Assembly: GCA_032433595.1 (NCBI GenBank)
Contig: JASWJB010000039.1
Location: 1-64,000 of the forward strand
Reading direction: 5' to 3'
Origin: Conoideocrella luteorostrata
Lineage: Eukaryota > Ascomycota > Sordariomycetes > Hypocreales > Clavicipitaceae
DNA length: 64,000 nucleotides
The position numbers and the translations under genes are program-made. The notes beneath the pieces were generated by a model that worked only from the letters and a program-made list of their open reading frames with translations, made no database searches and had not been told where the DNA came from. Every line of letters starts with the position of its first letter. Position 1 is the stretch's first letter. This document shows positions 46,703-57,789 of the stretch, one piece after another.

Positions 46703-47406
46703 TAGTGGGAGGTAATAAGTTTTGGCAAGCCTCCGGGTACCGTCAACGCCGCCGTCATCGGTGCAACTTAGGGCCTCGCACCAGCAGCCATGCAGAAAGT
46801 TATTGCCGCATACTGTAGCAATGAACGCCCTCCGACTCCCTCAACGAGCAACGAGCCGCGGGACTCGGCCCTCCCAACACTTGCCCCTTCAACTCAGATG
46901 TCGTCGCGAAGCTGCCTCACTCCAGGAACAGCCATCGGCTTCTTCCGTTATTCCCATGCCATCTCCGACCGTCCCTCCGACCGACCGACCGTCTGATCAA
47001 AATCCGTTCCTACGGAGTCATTACAATAGTTCCCACCACACTCGCCGGACGCACTAAACACCAAATAGGCTCGACAACGCTCACCATGTGGAGCTCAAAA
47101 CCATGACTTCAAATTTTATGTACCACATGAGATTTTGCCACCACGCCCAGCATACATGGATCAATAGTTCCCTCCCACTTCTCAGAATTGGTCCTTTGCG
47201 TGGCATTGGCTGCGGGCTGGGCACACGTCTGTGTGAGTGGCCCTCGATGCGTAGTGTTCCGCGGTTGATTTGATTCGCCCGTTGCCGGAGAAAAATAAAG
47301 AACGCATCTACTCGCCCGGACCCTCACGATTCCATTCTGAAGTTTTTCAGCAAGAGCAATCTGTTTGTTGTGGCTTTTTGCGACAAATGCAGAACGAAAC
47401 TCTGAG
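46703..47406. other. promoter region of the MFS gene
   Basis: About 700 bases with short chance frames only. No motif I can assign with confidence. Confidence 0.3.
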
Positions 47407-49466
47407 ATGGCGCCTCACATTCCCAACTCAGCTCCGGACTTTGTCCCGGAGAAGGTAGACAATCGCGCCTCTGACTTGGAACAGGACACGGTCAATGCCG
47501 AACCCACTAAAGATGCGGCGGACGACGATTCTAGCTACAAGCAGGAAGGCGTCCGACGGGTTGAGGCTATCACGACCGTCTGGACCAAGCAGGTCCTGAT
47601 TGTCATGTTTGTGCTGTATGTTCAAAGAAAATCTCAATGCAGGATCGCATCGCTATATTCCCGTGTACGGAGTAAAGCTCGATGAAACGCTAACGCGCCG
47701 TCATCTAGCCTCTACCTCGTCTCCTTCATCGATCAACTGGAGCAGTCCGTGCAGGGCAATCTCACAAACTTCATCACCTCCTCCTTCGGCCAACATGGTC
47801 TGCTTGCCGCCACCGACATCGTCGCCGCCATTATCGGCGGCGTCTGCACCCTCACCATCGCCAAGGTCATCGACATTTGGGGTCGCTGCGAAGGATTCGT
47901 GATCATGATCGTCCTGCTGGTGGTCGGCATGATCACCAAGGGTGTAAGTCAGGACGTGCCCACCTACGCCGCCGGCCATACGCTCTTCTGGGTCGGACAC
48001 ATAGGTCTCGGGTACATCATCACTATCATGTTAGCCGACATGACAACCCTGCGAAACCGTCTCATCCTCTTTGGTCTGCAGCAGACGCCCATCATAGCGA
48101 CGACATTTGCGGGTCCCAGGATCGCGGAGCTGTTTTACACCTATGTCGACCTCAGATGGCCGTTTTACGCATTCTGCATCATTCTCGCGGTGTTTGCTAC
48201 ACCTGTGGCCGTTGTCTTCGTCCTGAGTAAGCGCAAGGCTGTCCGCTTGGGAGTTTATCCTCTTCGCCCTAAAGACCGAACTCTATATGAGTCGGTCAAA
48301 CATTACTTTATTGAGTTTGATGGTATGCCTAAAATATATATATATATATATATATGATGAGCCCGTTGTGTTGCGCGCGTAAGCTGACGGTTTCTTAGTG
48401 GTTGGCATGTTCTTGACTGTTGCCGGCTTCGCTCTATTCCTCTTACCCTTCCAGCTTGTCAGAACTGCGCCTAGAGGCTGGAAAACCGGATACATCATCG
48501 CCATGATTGTCGTCGGTGTGGCACTTCTAGCCTTGTTCGTTGTCTGGGAAAAGTACTTTGCTCCTGTGCAGTACTTTCCGTGGTACTACCTCAAAGACCG
48601 CACCATCCTCAGTGTCTGCATGATGAACGGCTTCATGTACATGTCCATATTGTAAGCGTCAACCATACCCCAAACGAATTTGTATGGCATTGCTGACCGT
48701 TATCATCCAAGCTGCTGGGATACATACTACCAGTCGTACCTAGAAGTTGTACATTTCCAGAGCATCACCGACTCTGGGTACATCCTCAATGCGTTTGCAG
48801 TCGCGTCTTCCTTCATTTCTCCCCTCATTGGAGTGTAAGTAGTGTTCCATCTCCGCTGCCTTCCCCCCAAAAAGAAGACGTACTGACAGTCTCAGATGGA
48901 TACGCTACTTCGGTAATCTCAAATGGCCCTCCCTCGCCATGATGCCCTTCGGCATCCTTGGCACCGCTCTTCTCGTCCGCTTCCGAACCCCCGAGACATC
49001 CGTCGGCGTCCTCGTAATGTGCCAGCTCTTCAATGGTTGGGCCACTGGTGTTTGGAACCAGACCGGTCAGCTAGCTCTCATGTCCATCGTCGATCACCAG
49101 CATATCGCCGTCGCTATTGCTCTTTTCGGTTTGTTCGGTTCCATCGGACAAGCCATCGGGTTCGCAGTGGCGGGGGGTATTTGGACCAATAGCATGTTTG
49201 ACAAGATGTTTCAATATCTGCCAGACAGTGCCAAGAACCAGACCGCTAGGATTTACGGCAGCGTCGAGGTCCAGATGGAGTATCCTCGGGGCAGTCCAGA
49301 GCGCGATGCCATTATTCACGCCTACAGCGATGTTCAACGAGTGATGGCTATTGCGGGTTCATGTGTCATGGCTGCGTGCATTGCTTGCATTTTCCTATGG
49401 CGAAATATTAACGTTAGAAAGCTGGAAGAGGAGAAGGGTAAGCAGACCAAGGGCACCGTGTTTTAG
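47407..49466 (+). CDS. MFS transporter, siderophore-iron type
   Basis: Model: join(47407..47615, 47709..48322, 48399..48651, 48712..48834, 48896..49466), 589 residues, four phase-consistent introns (GTATGT, GTATGC, GTAAGC and GTAAGT donors). A hydrophilic 60-residue N-terminus precedes about 14 membrane helices. LLYLVSFIDQLEQSVQGNLT in the first helix, the cytosolic loop with KVIDIWGRCEGF, and the extracellular loop CWDTYYQSYLEVVHFQS fit siderophore transporters (SIT/ARN/Mir family). It would import ferric siderophores by proton symport at the plasma membrane or endosome. No defect seen; intron 2 contains a (TA)n run. Exact siderophore unknown. Confidence 0.85.
48334..48355. repeat. (TA)n microsatellite in an intron
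   Basis: About eleven TA units inside intron 2 of the MFS gene, between the donor and the CTGAC-type branch site. Length variation here would change intron size but not the coding frame. Confidence 0.9.
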
Positions 49467-49809
49467 TGTTAAGGTCGATTTGCAGGCGTGGACGATAATC
49501 GCTGCTCTCCCCACCGAATTGGCGAGATGCGTGGCCGCTTTTGGCGGCCGCGACAGCGAAGGACCTACACAAAGCAGGTACATAAGTGTAGACTCTTCAC
49601 TGGCACTCTACAATGCCTGTATATACTGTATAATCCGCGTATTAGAGTATGAGATAGTTCTGTGATACTGAGTGTGTTATGAGTTGTTATGAGAGTCAGA
49701 GACGCGATACATATGCGAATAAAATTATTCTTCCGTCCGTTACATGGAATCAAATCGGCAGCTTTGGCCGTTGATACGGGTCTCATAACCATGTCCCACG
49801 TTTTTAATC
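49467..49809. other. spacer 3' of the MFS gene
   Basis: About 340 bases; NotI-like GGCGGCCGC near 49544. Nothing recognised. Confidence 0.3.
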
Positions 49810-50227
49810 GTCAAATGCCGGGGCATCCAACCACATGCGAATCTTTTCCGGAGCGAAATACATCATGGCGTTTGTCTAACGTATGATAGTTCTTCATCTC
49901 TACATTGATCTATCCCCTCGTCCCCCGACTAGTTCCCAGTTTAGCACCCTATGTCGCGGCGGGCCCGACGTCAATTACAACTGGCATGCCTTCCTCGTCG
50001 ACTAGGACTTTGCCCGGATTTATGTCGCTGTGGACCATGCCAGGAGAGTTCAGATGGTATACGGTCGGCGTGAGGGTCAGTAAGTTGTTGCTATTGTCTT
50101 GCTCAGCGGAGCTTGTATAGCCGGTCCAGAACCGGCACCATCCTTCTGGTCCGTGACAGGCAACTCCGACAACTGCCGTTTTCTGCAGCCGGTGTGAGAA
50201 AATAGCTTCTTCTATAGGCAGCATCAA
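49810..50227 (-). pseudogene. protein kinase-like relic
   Basis: Minus strand. The frame contains YHLNSPGMVHSDINPGKVLV and VDEEGMPVVIDVG, the catalytic-loop (HxDxxPxN, the Asn replaced by Lys) and a DFG-like site of fungal Ser/Thr kinase-like proteins, where DFG has become DVG. Past an in-frame TAG it continues GAKLGTSRGTRG, another TAG where Trp is usual, then VEMKNYHTLDKRHDVF, the activation-loop and post-loop region. A third piece in another frame reads FAPEKIRMWLDAPAFDD, the typical C-terminus. Two nonsense codons, a frameshift and lost active-site residues make it dead. Confidence 0.55.
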
Positions 50228-50662
50228 CTAAATAAGGTGCAATACCTTCTTACGCCGTAATATCGAGCAATGTTAGTGCGCTGAACCTTTCAGAGCTGAC
50301 GTGGGATGGTTCCAACACCCAGGTCTTGGTCGGCTGGGGCATATCTATCGATCGCAAAAATACATAAAATAGTGCCGCCACATCACATTGAACGCAGTGG
50401 AGCTGCAAATTTGCGAGGCCCCAGCTGCAATATCCAGCCACGCATGTTCATTGCCCTGAATGCATTGATGACGGATGTTGGATCATATTTAGGCACAGAA
50501 TTCTTCGGGGCCTCCACAAATATAAACACTTGCACGCACAACGGAGCAGATTACGACACTCAGAAGAGAACCAGTTTCATACCAATAGTACTGATGCTAA
50601 TTAATAATACCTGATACCATTTGAGCTGGCTGTGCCAATTTCGAGCACGACTATCAATCTGC

Positions 50663-51227
50663 TCATTGACCCTTAAGAGGACGGTTCATCTGAATGTACA
50701 GAGTGACCTCCTTATTATACCAAAGACCACCATATCCCGCAGATACACATCTAATAGCTATCGGGTTCCACATTCGTCCAGTCACTTCTTCCGGCTTCAC
50801 ATGCACCTTTGCCGATGATGGTGCACAAACCGAACCCTCGCAGCTCCCCTGGGTAATCGACGCACAGGTCCCAGCTTCAATGTCAATGAATCCATCTTTT
50901 GCCATGGCGGTCCATTCGCCAATTGTTGCCGGGCAGCCTAACGGGTCTGGTCCTTTGCCCTGTAATATCATCGTCAGCCTCGCCACTAGAAGTGTCCAGA
51001 TGCATGTGCCTCACATCAGAGCAAGCGAAAGTGTGTGCTTCGTCTCGGGCTGGTGATATGTAATTTTTAGGATTTACCCCAGTTCGTCGTGTTATCTCAG
51101 ACCAAGGAAAGAGTGTTGCGTTGGAGCGTCCGATACCATGTTCATTCAATGACGTTCGATGGGTAACAATATTGATGCAGGTAATTGCTGTAGGGAAAAG
51201 GGTCGCAATAGTACTACCGAACTTCAT
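50663..51227 (-). CDS. cysteine-rich secreted protein, two exons
   Basis: Model: complement(join(50663..50959, 51015..51227)), 169 residues. The 55-nt intron (GTGAGG...GCTGACG...TTACAG) is in phase 0 and removes an otherwise out-of-frame stretch. The N-terminus MKFGSTIATLFPTAITCINI is a plausible but weak signal peptide. Six cysteines follow it (FACSD, LGCPA, GTCAS, GSCEG, SVCAP, IRCVS), enough for three disulphides, and the C-terminal block ends YKxxTLYIQMNRP-like. Family not recognised. An N-glycosylation site (NAT) is present near residue 38. Secreted or effector-like by architecture only. Confidence 0.55.
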
Positions 51228-51268
51228 GTTGAGAGGAAAGACTGTTGATAGTCCGTTTGTGGTTGAAA

Positions 51269-51457
51269 CTAATTTTTGGAAGTAGAGCTTTTCTTGGAAT
51301 CGGAACCTTTCGCGTCGCTCTTGGGAAGTGCGTCCTTTAGGGAGGGTGAATCCTTTGACTTTGACTTTGACTTGCGCTTCAACAACTTCAACCACTTGCG
51401 AAATCGGCGGCGGACTCGCAACCAACCCAAATAAAGCTTCAAAGCTAAGAACTTCAT
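51269..51457 (-). CDS. small Lys/Arg/Ser-rich protein (doubtful)
   Basis: A 62-codon frame: a hydrophobic/basic amphipathic start (MKFLALKLYLGWLRVRRRF), then a run of KSKSKSK and Ser/Lys repeats to the end. Composition is unlike chance but low-complexity. It lies 42 bases upstream of the cysteine-rich secreted gene on the same strand and could be a separate small gene, an upstream ORF in its leader, or nothing. No family recognised. Confidence 0.3.
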   Translation of the reverse strand: MKFLALKLYLGWLRVRRRFRKWLKLLKRKSKSKSKDSPSLKDALPKSDAKGSDSKKSSTSKN

Positions 51458-51904
51458 TTTGAGGCAGACAGGAGATGTTTGTATCGTACAAAGGGGGGTG
51501 GTGTGAGGCGAGAGAGGCGAGATGTTTCGACTTGGAACAGTCTTCCTTCCTTCCCCGTGTCGCTTGCTAGCTAGCGAATTCTATTGTTTGGCAAGTGCAG
51601 CATCGACCAATCCTGTGATGTCAGTAGCGAGGTGGCTAAAGTGATGGCAAGGTTTTACAGGGTGTGTCACAATTGCACAAATAGTCGCTCCAGGATTGAT
51701 GAGGTGCTGCCACTTTCATATAACTAATAACTAGCCACAATACCCATTAGACCCCACAAATACGACCTGGCCCAACTCATATCTTTCAGTCGTGGTCTTC
51801 ATGATATCGACATTATACATGAGACCCAGCTACTTCTTTACATTTTTCCCAATTTCTACACACATTGCCACTTCGATGAGTCCACAGCTGGCGCCCCAGG
51901 GTAT
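51458..51904. other. spacer, nothing recognised
   Basis: About 450 bases between the small basic ORF and the 3' end of the BIM1-like gene. No motif identified. Confidence 0.3.
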
Positions 51905-52860
51905 CTAGGAGAGATTCTGCATTCGAACGCTGCTGTTCGAGTGAGAATCCCTCTGTTGTTGATCCCACTTGACGTGACGAGCCGAATTTTGCTGGCGTAA
52001 AATGCGAAGGCGCTGCTGCTTCCTTCTGTAGATGAGCAAAGCGGCGGCAGCCAACAAACCAACGCCAGCCACTACACCCACTACAATACCTGCAATGGCA
52101 CCTCCAGAAAGACCCGAGCTGCCTGAGCCCCCCTGTTTGGAAGAGTCTGAGGTTGAGGTTGCTGTAGGAGCAGCGCCAGTCTGTGTCTTACTGCCGCTGC
52201 CAGGCTGGGTGGCGTTGAAGCAAGGCACCTTTTCCTTGAAGTTGGAGAACTCGATATACGTGATGTCTGCGCATGCATAAAACGTTTCGTTTTCGGGCTT
52301 GTCAAAGCTAGCGGTATACTTGATTTGCAAAGTTGCATTTGCCCCTGCCTTGACCGATGACGGCGCATCCCCTACTGGTACGCAAGTGTGTCCCATGTCG
52401 AGTTCGGCGAGCACCTCTGGCTTGATGAGTGTCTTGAAGTCATTGTTAGACTCGGGATCTGGGAAGGATATATTAGCTCAGGCTTGCAATCACTTCCAAT
52501 GTTGTGTCAAAGCACATACTCTCCTTGTAAGAGATGCTGAGCTCAATGCGAAAGGCTTCCTTCTGGTCGACAAGAGCAACATTGCCATCGGCTGTTCCCA
52601 TGTTAGTTCTTGTCCAACTGGATGATCATTGGCGCAACGTGTCTCTTACTCAAAGGGAAACTTGTTCTGTTACGGACAGTATCGACCCACCCGCAAGGTG
52701 CGGTGTTATCTGCAGCGGCAGACCAGACTCTGTCAGGCGGCCACATGAAAGCCGCAGGACCCATCTCATTGGAGGTAGTAGGGTTGGCAGCAATTACAGC
52801 AACAGCCAGCACGGCTGCTACGGCGGACAAGGATGTCAAGGGCGGCATATTGACAAACAT
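51905..52860 (-). CDS. BIM1-like (X325/LPMO-like fold) surface protein with one TM helix
   Basis: Model: complement(join(51905..52458, 52520..52591, 52650..52860)), 278 residues; introns GTAAGA...CTAAC...ACAG and GTATGT...CCAG. A signal peptide (LSAVAAVLAVAVIAA) leads to MGPAAFMWPPDR, APCGWVDTVRNRTSFPL, a DGNVALVDQKEAFRIELSIS block, GHTCVPV and ACADITYIE, as in fungal copper-acquisition BIM1-like proteins. The mature N-terminus is not an obvious copper-binding His. A Ser/Thr/Gly linker, a TM helix (AIAGIVVGVVAGVGLLAAAA) and a basic Arg/Gln-rich tail replace the usual GPI signal. Likely plasma membrane with the domain outside. ATGs at 52860 and 52848 are both possible starts. Confidence 0.8.
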
Positions 52861-53850
52861 TTTGGAGAGAAATATTAACCGGGCCTGTTCAACTCAAAAA
52901 ATACAAAGGTAAACCAACCCGCGTTCGCTTTCACTTGGTCGAGGGGAGCAAAACTCGGCGCTTTAATAAAAAGGGCACACGCACATCGATCCACTCGACC
53001 CGTCGCTCAACCGGCCGCTTTCTCCTCACTTGCTACAATGTCACACTTGCGAGACTAAAAAGTAAGGCCACTTCTGACAAACGGAACCGAGAGCAGAAGA
53101 TGAGGGGTTGGTGTAGTAGCAATCAAAACTGTCATGTCCTCGAATCACCGAGAGCATCCGACCCCCCATCACACCCGTAACGCAAGAAGCCAAGCCACGT
53201 TGGCGCTAGGATTCGACGGTTTGAATATACATCCCTGTCGGAACTATTGAATTATAGGTACGATATTACATGAGGATGCTAGGGTGAGCGATTTTTTTAT
53301 CAGATGATCAGATAAGACGGTCCATTGATTAGATGCAGTGTACCCCTCCCATGGGCCAGACCCACCAATCCTGTCAGTTCACACGTTTTTGGTGTGAAAC
53401 TTCGACACAATGGCAAGGTCCTGGCAGGCAGCCTCCGAGCCGGCTTCGGCCTTGCGAGTGGTTGGGAGGGAAATCGACTCATGAATCCCTGCATGTTAAC
53501 ACGCTGGGGAGGGTGCAGCGACAAGGTTCAGCCATTGTACTCGGTCGTTGGTATTCCTTGGCAAGCTTCCTTTTGTAGGAGGTATTCGGAACGCCGAACG
53601 AAAAGAAAATTAAAATCGATGGCCGCATTTACATGAACTTTACGGAATAGTTAGTCTAGTCTATCAACAGCTTATTCACCCGTACCTCACATGTATAGTT
53701 GTGAGGGCTATAATAAGTCCATGTCCATCCACCACACCCCACGCTACACTACACTACGTCTCTCAAACAAGGTATTTTGTCTTGGCTTCAGTTCTTTCCC
53801 TCAAAGTAATTGTCTCACCCGCCACTCGTTCTCAAATAATACTGTTCAAG
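52861..53850. other. intergenic between two divergent surface-protein genes
   Basis: About 990 bases: promoter of the BIM1-like gene on the left and of the GPI-type gene on the right. Short chance frames only (53300-53636 region). Nothing else seen. Confidence 0.35.
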
Positions 53851-54604
53851 ATGCGTCTCACTGCTTCCGCCGTCATCATTGGCTCCGTGGCCTCCGCGGC
53901 CGCTGCCGTGGCTAGTCCTAGCTTCGACTTCTTTGAGGATACTGTTCCTATGGCCAAGCGTCAGACTTCAGGTCCCGCTTATGACTGCCATGCCAGCTGT
54001 GGTATGTACAATCAACAAACACCCGCCACTGCTATATCCATCCGCTGACGGTTCCCAAGGATATGCCATTAAAAACTCCGCCAAGGACGGGTACTGCAAG
54101 GACGAGTCTTGGGTTAAGCTCCTCGATGACTGTCTCGAATGTGCCAACAAGTATGACATTTGGCAGTATTATGGTAATAAGGTCGGCGCTGCTGCTAAGA
54201 AGTGCGGCTTGAATTCGACTCCTAAGTCTGCTGATGGCGTGGCCTCGTCTAAGGTCGAGTCGCAGACCGCTGCTCCCACCACCACCGCGGCCGTCACTAC
54301 CGGCGCCGCTACGCAGACTTCGGCTGCTGAACAGACTACTCCCGCTGAACAAACGACACCCGTGACCTCGCAAACTTCTGCTGCAGCAGAGACCTCCGCT
54401 GTGACGACTGGTCATACTACTGTGCTGGGCGGGCACAATTCGGTAAGTCGAAGACGTTGATAGGGAGAATCCATGCGATGCTAATGAAGGAGTTAGACCG
54501 CCACCGGTACTCCACCAGTTACTGCTGGCGCTGCATCGCAGAATATGCTCTCGGGTCTTGCTGTAGCCGGAGTAGCTGTCGTCGTTGCCGCCGGCCTTTG
54601 CTGA
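53851..54604 (+). CDS. cysteine-rich GPI-anchored-type surface protein, three exons
   Basis: Model: join(53851..54001, 54060..54442, 54497..54604), 213 residues. Introns GTATGT...CTGACGG...CAAG and GTAAGT...TTAG keep the frame. The signal peptide (MRLTASAVIIGSVASAAAAVA) is followed by a KR site, then a compact domain with six cysteines (YDCHASC, DGYCKD, LDDCLEC, KKCGL). A long Thr/Ser/Ala-rich stretch with QTSAAEQTTPAEQTTP repeats, probably O-glycosylated, follows. The C-terminal hydrophobic tail (LSGLAVAGVAVVVAAGLC) after a small-residue cluster fits a GPI signal. Probably a cell-wall protein; not a canonical CFEM domain by cysteine spacing. Family unknown. Confidence 0.75.
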
Positions 54605-54774
54605 ATAAATAGTTCGGGGGCCTGAATGGAGCGTTTCTCGACGTTGTTGATCTGTACAAACACGTGTCCAAAAGCTAACAGTCGTTCAATTCGTACCATA
54701 AATTGTAATACAGACAATTTTAGTAATAGCCGCATGCGTGCGAATTTACAACCATGTGTGTGTGAAACAAATGC

Positions 54775-55194
54775 TCACTTCAATTCCATGCCTCCAAACG
54801 CCCTATCCAATTGTGCGCCTTCATCATCCACAAGTGCCTTCTCCTTGCCCTTATCGCGCATCTGCAGCTGTGGTTGTGCATGTTCTGCAGCCTGGCCCGA
54901 TACCCTCTCCGGCTGCAACAACCGCGACTCACTGTCCAGCCACCCCGGCGCCACTCTCCGCTTCTCTGCTAAATCGCGCTGCCTGGCCCGCTCCTCAAAC
55001 TCTTGAAGCTCCTTCTCGGCATTTTGCTGGAGATCTGTAACGTGGGCGAGCAGCGCGCGACATGAAGCCTTGATGTCATCTGGGTGTGCGGCATGTCCGG
55101 ACCCCGATACCACGAACTGTGGTTTCGGTTGCTGTGAGGCCTGGTCGGAGGCGGTGGGGATGCCCATTCCTGAAGGCGGAATGTTGGATGGCAT
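54775..55194 (-). CDS. conserved-looking small hypothetical protein
   Basis: A 139-residue intronless frame. A low-complexity N-terminus is followed by a helical, probably coiled-coil stretch (DLQQNAEKELQEFEERARQR), the block RRVAPGWLDSESRLLQPER, and a C-terminus ending AQLDRAFGGMELK. The ordered composition and motif-like central block look like a real protein, and I believe it has fungal orthologues, but I know no function. No signal peptide. It shares a promoter region with the pICln gene on the other strand. Confidence 0.6.
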   Translation of the reverse strand: MPSNIPPSGMGIPTASDQASQQPKPQFVVSGSGHAAHPDDIKASCRALLAHVTDLQQNAEKELQEFEERARQRDLAEKRRVAPGWLDSESRLLQPERVSGQAAEHAQPQLQMRDKGKEKALVDDEGAQLDRAFGGMELK

Positions 55195-55759
55195 AGTTTT
55201 GTAGTTGTAAGAGAGGGTTGTTGCAGAGGGGAGAGAGACGAATGGGGAGACAGTGAGAGGGACCTGCTCAAGCAGTGGGTGAGGGCCTAGAAGTGTCAGT
55301 TTGGTTGTTCCTCTGCGATGGTTCTCGGACCGTTCGTACGACTACTATGCATGTTCTTTCTGATCTGGGTCAAGCAAGGTGACGGCGCAGCTAATGAGTG
55401 CGGCCCACGATTGCCGGACTTCTGAGGCTAGAAGGCAGATATTAAAGTTGATGTGTTGTCAAAGTATAAATCCCCCAAGCGATTCATAGTAATCGAGGGG
55501 TAGAGCAGCGTCTGTCCACGTTGTCGATGAAACCACTCCGAGTCTGGGGTAGGCTGCGACTGGATGGAGAACGGCAAGCAACACAGCGAGGCATGCTCAA
55601 TTGCGGAGAGACCGGACGTCAATGCCCCCACCGCTACGAGGCACGCTGATAAGATAGACAGAGGTGCTAGCCTGCCCCGCGCTATGAATTTGCAAAGAGC
55701 TGTGAACAATCGCAGCTCAAGCTTGACTTCCTTCCAATCAAGCTCCATCAGCTGCAGTC
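55195..55759. other. divergent promoter region
   Basis: About 565 bases between divergent starts (minus at 55194, plus at 55760). The left part is purine-rich on the plus strand (GAGAGAGG). No further motif identified. Confidence 0.4.
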
Positions 55760-56691
55760 ATGCTCGCCACAACGATACGATCCCCTCCCTCTGTGGAGGA
55801 CTACACCCCTCTCTCCGAATACCAGTCTCAAACGCCCGAGTCCTTCAGCCATGGCAAGCCCATACTGCATTTCTACCTCAAGGAGGCAGTCGCATCTATT
55901 CCGAAATCGCAACGTGGTACGCTAGCTATCTTTCCTGCTGACTCCCCTGCTGAGAACGGGGCGGAGAATACAAATGGTGATGCAGAGCAGCGGGTTGAGC
56001 AACAAGTCGAAGTATTTGCGAACTCAGAGTACGTCAATTCCTTCCATGACTGTCCTTCACATCCAGGCAGCTAAAACTTTGCATCAGACACTTCACCATC
56101 TTTAGTCAAAAGACCGAATCCGGCGTCTCGATACCCTATCCCTCCATCTCCATCCACGCAGTAAAACAAGTCCCAGCTCCAGGCAGCGCCACCAGATCCG
56201 CCATATGGATGCAACTTGAATTCTCCGACGGCGGCGCTGACGACGATGACTTTAACACCGTCGAGCTCACCATCGTGCCGACCAACTCTTCGGATGCGCA
56301 AGGTCTTTACGACGCAGTTGCTAATTGCTCAAACTTACACCCTGACCCTGCCAACGGCGATGAAGAGGACGAAGACGACTATGATAGAATTGTATTTGAG
56401 AGCAATGCGGAGAGGGAGGCTGTGGAAGGCTTCACGGGGGTTTTGCGCGGCGCAACGGATGGGGGGTTGCCACCGCCTATGCCAGGTAGTGCTGGGTGGA
56501 TTACGGCGGAAAACGTTCAGGATTTTTTTGATGAGGATGGAAATTGGATTGGTGGGGATGAGGAGGGGGAAGGCGATGCGGGAGAAGATCTTGGAGAGGG
56601 GGCTGGAAGGACGAGGACACGGGATGAGGTTGACGCGGAGGACGTGAATGGTGGCGATGATTCGGAGAGCAAGAGGCATAGAGTTGACTAG
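55760..56691 (+). CDS. pICln-like methylosome subunit (Voldacs family)
   Basis: Model: join(55760..56028, 56088..56691), 290 residues; the 59-nt intron (GTACGT...CTAAAA...CATCAG) joins EVFANSE to HFTIFSQK. The PH-like pICln fold is suggested by SIPYPSISIHAVKQ, WMQLEFSD and VELTIVPTN. Acidic stretches (DEEDEDDYD, GGDEEGEGD) and the WITAENVQDFFDEDGNW motif are typical of this family. In other eukaryotes pICln brings Sm proteins to the arginine methyltransferase during snRNP assembly. The acidic C-terminus ends with a basic KRHRVD. Housekeeping-type gene, intact. Confidence 0.8.
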
Positions 56692-56775
56692 TTTTTTTGT
56701 TTTTGGAGGGCAACTCATGAGATAGCTGCTCGGCGTTTAGGTACATGGACGGATGGATTACAGCCACGCACCTGA

Positions 56776-56876
56776 CAGATTAATCGAGACATCGTGGCCC
56801 TCCCGACGTACTCTGCCTTTGACCTGGACGTCTCGATTAATTTGTCGACACCTTTGTACGGAGTACGGAGTACAGG
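56776..56876. repeat. short inverted repeats and TACGGAGTA termini
   Basis: ATTAATCGAGAC (near 56780) and its inverted copy GTCTCGATTAAT (near 56830) bound a 60-bp core. Just beyond is TACGGAGTACGGAGTAC (56857-56873), a motif also found near 46509, 46694, 47658 and 61934. Probably a MITE remnant. Confidence 0.45.
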
Positions 56877-56929
56877 AACAAGGAAAAGTTGACTAGACCG
56901 CTTGGTCTCCATAGATAAGAGTTGCATGG

Positions 56930-57530
56930 GCCAATGTGTCTCGGAGCTCAGGCGGCTTGATCATTTCGCTACACGCTACTGTTCTTATTTGTCCCGCCAC
57001 GCCGATATGGCTCGTGTGGTTGAGGCTACTGGCGCCGTTATCCAGCCAACATGCTCAGACATTTTGCCTGAGCACTTGGGAGTTTGCGGCAAGTTTGGAG
57101 AGCGCCAAGTTGGTGGCGAGCGCTTTAATTTCTTCACCGATTGCCCTGCGACAAAGACATGCACTCTGGTACTAGGCGGTGGTGCGGAGCAGCTCATCGC
57201 CGAGGTAGAGCGATCGCTGCATGACGCCATCATGATTGTGAAGCGCGCTATCCAAAACCGCACTATTGTGGCCGGCGGCGGCGCCTACGAGATAGTGGTG
57301 TTGTCTTGCGTTGACCGTTTTATACATCACCACGTGCGGGACAAACGGCAAACCATTATCAAGAGCTTTGCAAAGGCACTAGAGGTTATCCCTTGTTAGC
57401 TTTATGACAACGCGGGCTTTGATGCAACGGATATTCTGAACAAGCTACGCGTTAAGCATCGCAAGGGCAATACTTGGGCTGGTGTGGACTTTACGAAGGA
57501 GGGCGTTGCCAACATGATGCACACATACCG
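56930..57530 (+). pseudogene. CCT/TCP-1 chaperonin eta-subunit fragment, degenerate
   Basis: An intron-free stretch matching the apical-to-equatorial part of CCT eta: VEATGAVIQPTCSDILPEHL, GERFNFFTDCPATKTCTLVL, GGAEQLIAEVERSLHDAIMI, VAGGGAYEI, SFAKALEVIP, then (past an in-frame TAG near 57397) [18 protein letters not shown] and GNTWAGVDF. The start and end of the gene are missing. The change at the TAG (CGT-CAG likely to TGT-TAG) is two C-to-T steps, as RIP makes. Probably a partial duplicate of the housekeeping gene, possibly captured by a mobile element. Confidence 0.75.
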
Positions 57531-57789
57531 CGATAATAGTAGTAGCAGTAATCTTCGGCATTATTACCTTGTCTTTGTGTCTGTCCTTCGGCCAAAAAGC
57601 AAAATCCAGGTGTTATTTTCTGATAGTGTTTGCAAGTATTCTTACATTGTGCGTTCTGATTCTATTCTGATTTCAAGTCCAAACCTAAAAGCAATCTCCA
57701 TTACCACTCGCACCCGCCTTGAGAAATGTGCTGGCTATTATAATAGTTGTCCCAACCATTGGCAGCATCGTGAGCCGTGTCGTTGCCGT
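57531..57789. other. unassigned spacer
   Basis: After the chaperonin fragment, a low-complexity AGTAGTAGCAGTAAT run and no clear coding signal before the inverted helicase-tail repeats. Confidence 0.3.
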
